Positions 51,753-60,700 of a stretch of DNA of 64,000 bases are shown here, one piece after another; position 1 is the stretch's first letter, and the number at the start of each line of letters is the position of its first letter. The translations under genes and the position numbers were made by a program. The DNA lies in the NCBI RefSeq assembly GCF_031844705.1, contig NZ_CP134609.1, positions 5,270,001-5,334,000 on the forward strand, read 5' to 3'. This DNA is from Streptomyces sp. ITFR-16. Its GTDB lineage: Bacteria > Actinomycetota > Actinomycetes > Streptomycetales > Streptomycetaceae. The notes under the pieces are model-generated. The model ran no database searches. It was given only the letters and a program-made list of their open reading frames with translations, and was not told where the DNA came from.

Positions 51753-52904
51753 GTGACACGCAGGACAGTGCGCATCGCCATGAACGGCGTCACCGGGCGC
51801 ATGGGATACCGGCAGCACCTGGTGCGCTCGGTCCTCGCGATCCGCGAGCAGGGCGGCCTCGACCTCGGCAACGGCGACGTGCTGTGGCCCGAGCCGGTCC
51901 TCGTCGGCCGGCGCGCCCACGCGCTGGAGGAACTGGCCGGGCGGCACGGCCTGACCGAGTGGTCGACCGATCTCGACGCCGTCCTCGCCGACGACACCAT
52001 CGACATCTACTTCGACGCCCAGGTCACCTCGGCCCGCGTCGAGGCGATCAGGAAGGCCGTCGCGGCGGGCAAGCACATCTACACCGAGAAGCCCACCGCC
52101 ACGGATGTCGAGGGCGCCCTGGAGCTGGCCCGCCTCGCCCGCGACGCCGGCATCAAGCACGGTGTGGTCCAGGACAAGATCTTCCTGCCGGGCCTGCTGA
52201 AGCTGAAGCGCCTCATCGACGGCGGCTTCTTCGGCGAGGTCCTCTCCGTGCGCGGCGAGTTCGGCTACTGGGTCTTCGAGGGCGACTGGCAGGAGGCCCA
52301 GCGCCCCTCCTGGAACTACCGCGCCGAGGACGGCGGCGGCATCGTCGTCGACATGTTCCCGCACTGGGAGTACGTGCTCCACGAGCTGTTCGGCCGGGTC
52401 TCCACCGTCCAGGCGCACGTCCAGACGCACATCCCCCAGCGCTGGGACGAGCACGGCAAGCCGTACGCCGCGACGGCGGACGACGCCGCCTACGGGATCT
52501 TCCAGCTGGAGAGCGGGGCCGTCGCCCAGATCAACTCCTCCTGGACCGTCCGCGTCAACCGCGACGAGCTGGTCGAGTTCCAGGTGGACGGCACCCACGG
52601 CTCCGCCGTCGCGGGGCTGCGCAACTGCCGCGTCCAGCACCGCTCGGCCACGCCCAAGCCGGTCTGGAATCCGGACCTCCCGGTCACGGAGTCCTTCCGC
52701 GACCAGTGGCAGGAGATCCCCGACAACGCGGTCTTCGACAACGGCTTCAAGGCCCAGTGGGAGCTGTTCCTGCGCCACATCGTGCTCGACGAGCCCTACA
52801 CCTGGGACCTGATGGCCGGCGCCCGCGGTGTCCAGCTCGCCGAGCTGGGCCTGAAGTCCCACGCCGAGGGCCGCCGCCTCGACGTCCCGGAGCTCTCGCT
52901 GTGA
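51753..52904 (+). CDS. Gfo/Idh/MocA-family oxidoreductase
   Basis: NAD(P)-dependent sugar dehydrogenase of 383 aa. The Rossmann start is RIAMNGVTGRMGYRQHL, the conserved EKP motif is in HIYTEKPTATDVEGA, and the C-terminal domain has the substrate-binding DMFPHWEYVLHELFG in the place of the usual G-D-x-x-x-H motif. GTG 51753 has GGAGG 7 bp upstream. First gene of a three-gene operon (37-bp gap to the next). Family members oxidise inositol, glucose or glycosides at C2/C3; the partner isomerases fit a 3-keto-sugar route. Confidence 0.88.
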   Translation: MTRRTVRIAMNGVTGRMGYRQHLVRSVLAIREQGGLDLGNGDVLWPEPVLVGRRAHALEELAGRHGLTEWSTDLDAVLADDTIDIYFDAQVTSARVEAIRKAVAAGKHIYTEKPTATDVEGALELARLARDAGIKHGVVQDKIFLPGLLKLKRLIDGGFFGEVLSVRGEFGYWVFEGDWQEAQRPSWNYRAEDGGGIVVDMFPHWEYVLHELFGRVSTVQAHVQTHIPQRWDEHGKPYAATADDAAYGIFQLESGAVAQINSSWTVRVNRDELVEFQVDGTHGSAVAGLRNCRVQHRSATPKPVWNPDLPVTESFRDQWQEIPDNAVFDNGFKAQWELFLRHIVLDEPYTWDLMAGARGVQLAELGLKSHAEGRRLDVPELSL

Positions 52905-52941
52905 CCGCCCACCCCTCGCAGGGCACACCGGAGTTGATCGC

Positions 52942-54087
52942 ATGACCATCCACCTCCCGCAGGGGCCGTACGAGCCCCGCGCCACCCCGCTCGACCTCGC
53001 ACCCGGCCGGGCGCCCCTCACCTCCCGTACCGTCTTCTCGGCCGCCCATGTCGTCGCCGACCCGTACGCCGATGCCGGGCCCGACGCACCGGCCGCCGTC
53101 GACTGGGACGCCACGCTCGCCTTCCGCCGCCACCTCTGGTCGCACGGCCTGGGCGTCGCCGAGGCCATGGACACCGCCCAGCGCGGCATGGGTCTGGACT
53201 GGGCCTCCGCCGCAGAGCTGATCCGCCGCTCGGCCGCCGAGGCCAGGGCCGTCGGCGGCCGGATCGCCTGCGGCGTCGGCACCGACCAGCTCCCCCCGGG
53301 CCCGGCGACCCTCGCCGAGGTACGGGCCGCGTACGAGGAGCAGCTCGCGCTCGTCGAGGAGAGCGGGGCCCAGGCCATCCTGATGGCCTCGCGCGCCCTC
53401 GCGGCGGCGGCGAAGGGCCCGCAGGACTACCTGGAGACGTACGCCCATCTGCTGCGCCAGGCCACCGAACCGGTCGTGCTGCACTGGCTCGGCCCGATGT
53501 TCGACCCCGCGCTGGAGGGCTACTGGGGCTCCGCCGACCTCGACCGGGCCACCGAGACCTTCCTCCAGGTCATCGCGGAACACCCCGACAAGGTCGACGG
53601 CATCAAGATCTCCCTGCTCGACGCGGAGCGCGAGATCGACGTCCGCCGCCGGCTGCCGGGCGGGGTGCGGTGCTACACCGGGGACGACTTCAACTACCCC
53701 GAGCTGATCGCCGGCGACGACCGGGGCTTCAGCCACGCGCTGCTCGGCATCTTCGACCCGCTCGGCCCGCTGGCCGCCCACGCGGTACGGGTCCTGGACA
53801 CCGGCGACACCAAGGGATTCCGCGAACTCCTCGACCCGACGGTCGAGCTGTCCCGCCACCTCTTCCGGTCGCCGACCCGCTACTACAAGACGGGCGTGGT
53901 GTTCCTCGCCTGGCTGGCCGGCCACCAGGACCACTTCACGATGGTGGGCGGCCTCCAGTCGGCCCGCCCGCTGCCGCACCTCGCCAAGGCGTACGAACTC
54001 GCCGACCGCCTCGGCCTGTTCCCCGACCCGGAGCTGGCCGAGTCCCGGATGCGCGCGCTCCTCAAGGTCAACGGAGGTACCCGATGA
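52942..54087 (+). CDS. DUF993 dihydrodipicolinate-synthase-like protein
   Basis: A 381-aa protein of the DUF993 family with a DapA-like TIM-barrel. A candidate Schiff-base lysine is in DGIKISLLDAER; other conserved segments are FSAAHVVADPYAD, ACGVGTDQL, LHWLGPMFDPAL and TGDDFNYPEL. Enzymatic activity is not established; an aldolase or lyase reaction is likely from the fold. ATG 52942. It lies between the oxidoreductase and an isomerase (4-bp ATGA overlap), as is usual for DUF993 genes. Confidence 0.85.
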   Translation: MTIHLPQGPYEPRATPLDLAPGRAPLTSRTVFSAAHVVADPYADAGPDAPAAVDWDATLAFRRHLWSHGLGVAEAMDTAQRGMGLDWASAAELIRRSAAEARAVGGRIACGVGTDQLPPGPATLAEVRAAYEEQLALVEESGAQAILMASRALAAAAKGPQDYLETYAHLLRQATEPVVLHWLGPMFDPALEGYWGSADLDRATETFLQVIAEHPDKVDGIKISLLDAEREIDVRRRLPGGVRCYTGDDFNYPELIAGDDRGFSHALLGIFDPLGPLAAHAVRVLDTGDTKGFRELLDPTVELSRHLFRSPTRYYKTGVVFLAWLAGHQDHFTMVGGLQSARPLPHLAKAYELADRLGLFPDPELAESRMRALLKVNGGTR

Positions 54088-54911
54088 GTGACGGCCGGCT
54101 CTCCGTCAACCAGGAGACCATCAAGCAGTGGTCGCTGCCCGAGCTGGCCGAGGGCTGCGCGAAGGCGGGCATCGACAAGGTCGGCCTGTGGCGGGCCCCG
54201 GTCCAGGAGTACGGCGTCGAGGCGACGGCCCGCCTCCTGTCCGACTCCGGCCTGTCCGTCACCAGTCTGTGCCGGGGCGGCTTCTTCACCGCCCTCGACC
54301 CGGCCGAGCAAGCCCGCGCCCTGGACGACAACCGCGCCGCGATCGACGAGGCGGCCGGCCTGTCCACGGACACCCTGGTCCTGGTCTCCGGCGGCCTCCC
54401 GGAGGGCAGCAAGGACCTGTACGGCGCGCGCGAGCGCGTCGCCGACGCCCTGGGCCGGCTGGTGCCCTACGCGGCCGAACGCGGCGTGCGCCTGGCCATC
54501 GAGCCGCTGCACCCGATGTTCGCCTCGGACCGCTGCGTGGTCTCCACCCTGTCCCAGGCCCTCGATATCGCGGAACGCTTCCCGGCCGACCGGGTCGGCG
54601 TGGTGGTGGACACGTACCACCTCTGGTGGGACGACCGGGCCCCCGCGCAGATCGCCCGGGCGGGGGCGGGCGGCCGCATCCACTCCTTCCAGCTCGCCGA
54701 CTGGATCACCCCGCTCCCGGCGGGCGTCCTGCTGGGACGCGGACAACTCGGCGACGGCAGCGTGGACTTCAGAGCGTTCCGTACGGCGGTCGAGGCCGCC
54801 GGGTTCGACGGCCCGATCGAGGTGGAGATCTTCAACGAGGCCCTGTGGGCGCGCGACGGCTCCGAGGTACTGGCCGAGGTGGCCGCCCGCTACGCGGAGC
54901 ACGCCTGCTGA
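54084..54911 (+). CDS. Sugar-phosphate isomerase/epimerase-family protein (second copy)
   Basis: A 275-aa xylose-isomerase-like barrel. Metal-binding candidates are in LAIEPLHPMFASDRC (Glu, His), VVVDTYHLWWD, SFQLADWITPLPAG and PIEVEIFNEALW. ATG 54084 overlaps the DUF993 stop (ATGA), so the three gene products are cotranslated. Function probably isomerisation or beta-elimination of the keto-sugar produced by the upstream dehydrogenase (inferred). A strong hairpin ends the operon. Confidence 0.87.
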   Translation: MSDGRLSVNQETIKQWSLPELAEGCAKAGIDKVGLWRAPVQEYGVEATARLLSDSGLSVTSLCRGGFFTALDPAEQARALDDNRAAIDEAAGLSTDTLVLVSGGLPEGSKDLYGARERVADALGRLVPYAAERGVRLAIEPLHPMFASDRCVVSTLSQALDIAERFPADRVGVVVDTYHLWWDDRAPAQIARAGAGGRIHSFQLADWITPLPAGVLLGRGQLGDGSVDFRAFRTAVEAAGFDGPIEVEIFNEALWARDGSEVLAEVAARYAEHAC

Positions 54912-54916
54912 ACGGG

Positions 54917-54952
54917 CGCCCGGGGCCCGGCCGCGCGGCCGGGCCCCGGGCG
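54917..54952 (+). terminator. Terminator of the Gfo/DUF993/isomerase operon
   Basis: A perfect 16-bp stem (CGCCCGGGGCCCGGCC / GGCCGGGCCCCGGGCG) with a GCGC loop, 5 bp after the stop codon. Confidence 0.88.
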
Positions 54953-55187
54953 ATTCGGACCTGCCGTCAGGCGCGGAGGGGCGGCAGTCGGGGCGTGCCC
55001 CGGCGAGGGCCTGCGGCGGGCATGGGCCCTTGGGCCCCCCGGGCCCAAATCCCGGGCCCATAAAAGTTGTTGACCTGCACCGTTGTCAGCCGATGCCGCT
55101 CCGCACCCTTGACGCGGAGTCGGCGGGACCGGTTCTCTGGCGCCGAGCCACCCCCCACCCCTCATCGGACCCGCCGGAGGACTCCCG

Positions 55188-56663
55188 ATGCTCCTCGTCC
55201 CCTCTCGCCGCCGCGCGAGAAACACCCTGCTGTCCTCGTCCCTCGCCGCCGTGCTGGCTTTCGGCGCGCTCTCCGTCGCCGGGCAGGCCGGCGCGTCGGC
55301 CGCCGCGCAGCTCTGCAACAAGTACTGCGATGCCCGCGATCCGGCGAACGCCACCGGTGACCGGGTCCCCGTCACCGCCTCCCTCTACGGGCGATCCATT
55401 GCCCTGCACCTCTCTGACAACGATGTCATGGGCTGGGCCTCGATCGACAGCGGCTCGGCGGGCGATCAGGTGTGGCTGGACCGCTCCTTCGACGGCGGGC
55501 GCACATGGTCCTCCGGCAGCAAGCTCGGCACCACCGCCATCCCCTCCGGCCGGACCGGCTGGCGCTCGCAGATGTACAACGTCGACGACTGGAACACCGG
55601 CGGCATCGGAGCCCTCCGCGCCTGCGGCAAGGCCGGCGACCGGGCGGAGATCTCCTGCACCGGCTGGGCCCGTGTCGACTGGAACGCCGGCAGCCGGAGC
55701 ACGGCCGCGGCGACGGCCCTGATGATGAACTACGACCGGGGTTCCGGGAAGTTCGCGGGCTGGTGGACCTCGGCCACCGCGCTCACCTCGGTGATCGACA
55801 ACATCCGGATCAGCCACATGCCGAGCTACAAGTACGCCATCTCCACCACGTACGAGAAGCTCATCGGTGCGGAGGGCGGCGACTTCACCAACTCCTATCT
55901 GGACGACACCGGCTGGTGGGGCCTGGCCTGGGTCGCGGCGTACGACCTGACCGGCGAACAGCGCTACCTGGACACCGCCCGCAAGGACGCCGACCACATG
56001 GCCTCCTACTGGACGTCCAAGTGCGGCGGCGGGGTGCAGTGGGCGACCGACAAGGCCTACAAGAACGCCATCACCAACGAGCTGTACATCCAGCTCAGTG
56101 CCGCGCTGCACAACCGGATCGGCGGCGACACCACCTACCTCCAGCGCGCCAAGGACGGGTGGAACTGGTTCAAGGGCAGCGGCCTGATCAACTCCGGCAA
56201 CACGGTCAACGACGGCCTGAAGGACGACTGCTCCAACAACGGCGACACGACCTGGACGTACAACCAGGGCGTGATCCTCGCCGGCCTGGCCGAGCTCAAC
56301 CGGGCCACCGGCGACGCGTCGTACCTGGACAGCGCCCGCACCCTGGCCGACACCTCCACCTCCTCCGGCTACCTCAACCCGGGCGGCACGCTCCACGAGC
56401 CGTACGAGCCGGACGGGACAGGGTGCACGTCGAACGGCGACTCGTTCAAGGGGGCCTACGCCAGGGGGCTCGGACTCCTCAACAAGGCCCTCCCGGACCA
56501 CCCGTACAGCGCCTATCTGGACCGCCAGGCGGACACCGCGTACGCCAAGAACCGCAACAGCCTGGACCAGTACGGCCCCCACTGGGCCGGCCCCCGCAAG
56601 GACCTGGGCAACGGCTGCCAGCACAGCGCGCTCGACCTGCTGAACGCGGCCCAGGACAGCTGA
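55188..56663 (+). CDS. Secreted GH76 alpha-1,6-mannanase
   Basis: An exported enzyme of 491 aa attacking fungal or bacterial alpha-1,6-mannan. Signal peptide LLSSSLAAVLAFGALSVAGQ with cleavage near ASA. Residues about 40-165 form a separate beta-rich domain with an Asp-box (SFDGGRTW), and the GH76 (alpha/alpha)6 domain covers about 170-490. The catalytic aspartate pair is D239-D240 in YLDDTGWWG. ATG 55188 has GGAGG upstream. It is followed 59 bp later by the NLP gene, in the same direction, suggesting joint secretion toward fungal or plant material. Confidence 0.9.
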   Translation: MLLVPSRRRARNTLLSSSLAAVLAFGALSVAGQAGASAAAQLCNKYCDARDPANATGDRVPVTASLYGRSIALHLSDNDVMGWASIDSGSAGDQVWLDRSFDGGRTWSSGSKLGTTAIPSGRTGWRSQMYNVDDWNTGGIGALRACGKAGDRAEISCTGWARVDWNAGSRSTAAATALMMNYDRGSGKFAGWWTSATALTSVIDNIRISHMPSYKYAISTTYEKLIGAEGGDFTNSYLDDTGWWGLAWVAAYDLTGEQRYLDTARKDADHMASYWTSKCGGGVQWATDKAYKNAITNELYIQLSAALHNRIGGDTTYLQRAKDGWNWFKGSGLINSGNTVNDGLKDDCSNNGDTTWTYNQGVILAGLAELNRATGDASYLDSARTLADTSTSSGYLNPGGTLHEPYEPDGTGCTSNGDSFKGAYARGLGLLNKALPDHPYSAYLDRQADTAYAKNRNSLDQYGPHWAGPRKDLGNGCQHSALDLLNAAQDS

Positions 56664-56674
56664 CGTCCTGCCTG

Positions 56675-56700
56675 CCCCCTCCACCCCCTCCACCCCCCCC
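56675..56700 (+). repeat. C-rich tract between GH76 and NLP genes
   Basis: A 26-base polypyrimidine stretch made of two CCCCCTCCA units followed by a run of C. It directly precedes the ribosome site (GAAGGA) of the NLP gene. It is prone to slippage and could vary the spacing; no regulatory role is shown. Confidence 0.6.
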
Positions 56701-56722
56701 ACGCACGCCCGAAGGAATCACC

Positions 56723-57508
56723 ATGCCCGACATACGACCTGCCCGGCGAGGACACACCCTGCGCCGCGGCCTGACCGTCACCTTGTCCGCCCTCACCCTG
56801 GTCCTGGGCGGCGCCGCCCTGGCCCACGCGGCGCCGCCGCCGGCCCTCCCCGGCAACGCGGACGAGCTGGACCGCACATTCCAGCCCGCCGTGGACTACG
56901 ACAAGGACGGCTGCTACGCCACCTCCGCCATCGGCCCCGACGGCACGATCAACCCCGGCCTCAAGCTGGGCGGCGCGGTGAACGGCAACTGCCGTGACCT
57001 GTCCGACCTGCAGAGCGGCAACGCCTACTCCCGCTCCAAGTGCGACAACGGCTGGTGCGCCGTCCTCTACACGTACTACTTCGAGAAGGACCAGGTGGCG
57101 GACGGCGGCCTCTTCGGCGGCCACCGGCACGACTGGGAACACGTCGTGGTGTGGGTCCACGACAACAAGGCGGAGTACGTGGCGACTTCGGCGCACGGAG
57201 GCTTCAAGGTCCACAAGGCGGCCGACGTTCCCTTCGACGGCACGCACCCGAAGGTCGTCTACCACAAGGACGGGGCCAGTACCCACTGCTTCCGCAAGGC
57301 CACCGCCAAGGACGAACCCCCGGAGAACCACCTCGGCGTCTGGCACTACGCCCCTCTGGTCGGCTGGAACGGCTACCCGGAGGGCCTGCGCGAGAAGCTG
57401 GTGTCGGCGGACTTCGGCAAGGCGACGATCGGCATCAGGGACGACCGCTTCGTCGACCAGCTGACGAAGGCACTGCCTGAGGGCGTGCCGTTCAACCCGG
57501 GGAGCTGA
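56723..57508 (+). CDS. NEP1-like protein (NPP1/NLP family)
   Basis: A secreted 261-aa protein. Signal peptide RRGLTVTLSALTLVLGGAALAHA; mature start near APPPALPGN. The NPP1 domain (about 45-250) contains the diagnostic heptapeptide GHRHDWE at 133-139, whose residues bind Mg/Ca in cytolytic NLPs. Four conserved cysteines are seen (DGCY, GNCRD, SKCDNGWC), as in type 2 NLPs. NLPs of plant pathogens bind glycosylinositol-phosphoceramide and lyse eudicot membranes; some are non-toxic. ATG 56723 has GAAGGA 7 bp upstream. Toxicity here is unknown. Confidence 0.93.
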   Translation: MPDIRPARRGHTLRRGLTVTLSALTLVLGGAALAHAAPPPALPGNADELDRTFQPAVDYDKDGCYATSAIGPDGTINPGLKLGGAVNGNCRDLSDLQSGNAYSRSKCDNGWCAVLYTYYFEKDQVADGGLFGGHRHDWEHVVVWVHDNKAEYVATSAHGGFKVHKAADVPFDGTHPKVVYHKDGASTHCFRKATAKDEPPENHLGVWHYAPLVGWNGYPEGLREKLVSADFGKATIGIRDDRFVDQLTKALPEGVPFNPGS

Positions 57509-57576
57509 GCGGGCCGGGACACAAGTACCCGCTCCGCCTGGGGCAGGGACCGGCTCGTCCTGCTGGCTCCTGCCCC
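57507..57576 (+). terminator. Weak hairpins after the NLP gene
   Basis: Two inverted repeats lie in the gap before hsdR: GAGCGGG / CCCGCTC (57507-57534) overlapping the NLP stop, and GGGGCAGG / CCTGCCCC (57540-57576) with a 21-nt loop. Either could end the NLP transcript. Confidence 0.4.
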
Positions 57577-57722
57577 ATTCCGTCACTTCCGGGGCTTTCC
57601 GCTGAGGGGCCGAGTTCTCTCGATTCCGGGCGGCTCTATTTCGAAGGAACCTCCCGGCTCTCGTCTCGTAGACTCGACCGTCCGAACGATCCGCACGGCG
57701 GTACCAACGGGGTGGGAACAGC

Positions 57723-60700
57723 ATGGACGAGTGGCTTCGGTGCCTGGCCAAGGCATCACCGAATTTCGGGATTCTTTATCAGCACCAGCCACTCCTCGCT
57801 CTTTACGGAGCCCAGGCGGAACTGAACGTCTTCAGCAATCCGAATGCCGCACAGGTCCAGGCAGGCCAGTTCGGTGAGGTCCTCGCCGAGGAACTCGTCA
57901 CGCGCACGGGCACCAGAGTCGCGGGCACGCGCCAGATCGACCGTCTCCATGCCCTGACGACCATCGGCGCACTGACCCCGCCCGTCCATGACGCCTTCGA
58001 CCAGCTGCGCCGTGAGCGCAACGAGGCCGCTCACGCCCACCTCTTCGACACCACGCGCGCCCTCGAAGCCGTACGGCTCTGCTACGAGCTCGGCGTCTTC
58101 TACCACCGTGCGCTGACCGGTAAGCGCACGGTCACCGCCTTCGTGCCGCCCGCCCTGCCGGCGCTCACGGACCCGGCGGAGATCGCCGAGCTGCGCGAAG
58201 CGCTCGACGGCCACCGCGACGCCCTCGCCCAGTCACGGGTCAAGCTGAGCGAGTCCACCGGCCGCCTGGAAGCCGAGCGCCGCGCGCGCTCCGAGGCCGA
58301 GGCACTCATGGTCAGTGCCCAGCAGGCGAAGGAGGCGCTGGCCGCCCGCCTGGTGGAGATGGAAGCGGAGATCGTCAGTCTGCGGACCGTGCAGCGGGCG
58401 CAGTACGAGACCGACCGCAAGCAGCCTCGCCGGGTGAACGCCGCCGCCCGCGATGCCATCGTGCACCGTGCGCAGCGCCCGGCCCCTCTCAACGAGGTGC
58501 AGGCCCGAGTCAGGATCGACGCCATGCTCGCCGACGCCGGCTGGCTGGTCCAGGACCGTGACGACCTCAACCCGCTCGCCGGACGAGGAGTCGCGGTGCG
58601 GGAGTTCACCCTGGCGTCCGGACGCGCTGACTACGTCCTCTACGTGGACGGCAGGATCGTCGGCGTCATCGAGGCCAAGCGCGAGGGTGACCATCTCTCC
58701 AGCGCCCTCACGCAGAACGAGCGGTACGCCAAGGGTGTCCTCAAGGAGCACAGCCTCGCCGTGTGGCGGGAGAGCGAGCCCTTCGCCTTCCGCTACGCCA
58801 CCACCGGTGCCGAGACCTACTTCGTCAACCGCCTGGACCCCGACCCCCGCTCCCGCGAGGTGTTCTCCTTCCACCGTCCCGAGACGGTCGCCGCATGGAT
58901 GGAGCGTGCCGGGGACCGCCGTGCCCCGACCTTCCGCGCCGGTCTGCGCCGGATGCCGAAGCTGGAGCCGTACGGCCTGCGGCTCGCCCAGATCGACGCG
59001 ATCACGGGCCTGGAGCAGTCCCTCGGCCAGGACCGGCCCCGCGCGCTGATCCACATGGCGACCGGCGCGGGCAAGACCTTCACCGCCGTCACGGAGACGT
59101 ACCGGCTGCTGCGTCACGCCGGCGCCCGACGCGTGCTCTTCCTCGTGGACCGCAACAACCTCGGCCGCCAGGCGCTTTCGGAGTTCCGCAACTACACCAC
59201 CCCTGACGACGGCCGGAAGTTCTCCGACCTCTACAACGTGGACCGCCTGGGCGCGGCGGGGCTCCAGGACACCTCGTCCGTCGTGATCTGCACCATCCAG
59301 AAGATGTACTCCCTGCTCAAGGGAGAGCAGCTGACGGACGACGACGCGGGCGACGACGCGACCGACGCGGGACAGCAGGCCGCTGTGACCTCGGTCGACG
59401 ACCCCGACATGGACTACGCCGCGGACCGGCCCGTCGAGGTCGAGTACCAGCCGGACGTGCCCCCCGAGTCCTTCGACCTGATCGTCGTGGACGAGTGCCA
59501 CCGTTCCATCTACGGGCTCTGGCGCGGTGTCCTGGACTACTTCGACGCCCACCTGGTCGGCCTCACCGCCACCCCGACGGCCCAGACGCGGGGCTTCTTC
59601 GACCAGAACACGGTCTCCGAGTACACCTACGAGCAGGCCGTTGCCGACGGTGTCAACGTCGACTTCGACGTGGTGCGGGTCAACACCGACCTGCGGGAGA
59701 ACGGCGGGGCGAAGATCGAGGCCGGTACGACGGTCCGGATCAAGGACCGCAAGACCAGGACCCAGCGGCTCGAAGAGCTCGACGACGATCTGACGTACAC
59801 CACCGCCCAGATCGGCCGCTCGGTGATCACCGTCGACGAGATCCGCGCGGTGCTCACGACGTACAGGAACAACTGGCAGCGCTGGTTCCCCGGCCGCAAG
59901 GATCTGCCCAAAACCCTGATCTTCGCGGTGGGGGAGGACCACGCCGAGGACGTACTCAAGCAGGCCAAGGAAGTCTTCGGACGCGGAGACGATTTCGCAA
60001 AGAAGATCACTTACAAGAGCCGCCAGAACGGTGAGAACCCTGACGAGCTCATCAATGATCTGCGTAATTCCCCCAGGCTGCGCATCGCGGTCACCGTCGA
60101 CATGATCGCCACGGGTACGGACGTACGCGCCCTGGAATGCGTGATCTTCCTGCGGGCGGTGCGCAGCGCGGTCCTCTTCGAGCAGATGAAGGGCCGGGGC
60201 GCACGCACCATCGACGCGACCGAGCTGCGTGAGGTCACACCGGACGCGGACGAGGACGTGACGAAGGACCGCTTCGTCCTCCTCGACGCGGCCGGAGTCA
60301 CGGACAGCCCTCTGGTCGACGCACGTCCCCTGATCCCGGCGACGGGCAACCAGGTTTCGCTGGCGAAGCTGCTGGACAAGACGGGCTCCCGGTCGATCAG
60401 CGCGGAGGAAGCCGAGATCCTCCAGCGCCGCTTGTCCCGCCTGAACCAGCAGCTGGGATCGGAGGAGCGTGAGCTTCTGGCCAACACGGCAGGCGGCACG
60501 ACCCTGGCGGAGATCGCCCGCGGAATCGTGGACGCGGTGGACGTGGACGCGCAGGACGAGGCGAGGCGCCAGGGCGGGGCGGGGGCGGCCCGCGAACTGG
60601 TGGAGAACGCGGTGGCGGTCCTCACCGGCAACCCCGAGCTGCGGCGGCAGATCCTGGAGATCCGCCGCGACAAGGACCTGACGTACGACGAGACGACGGC

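Noticed and set aside
55033..55066. GGGCCC-rich inverted repeats before the GH76 gene
   Set aside because: Short GC palindromes are expected at this base composition and no consistent stem was found.
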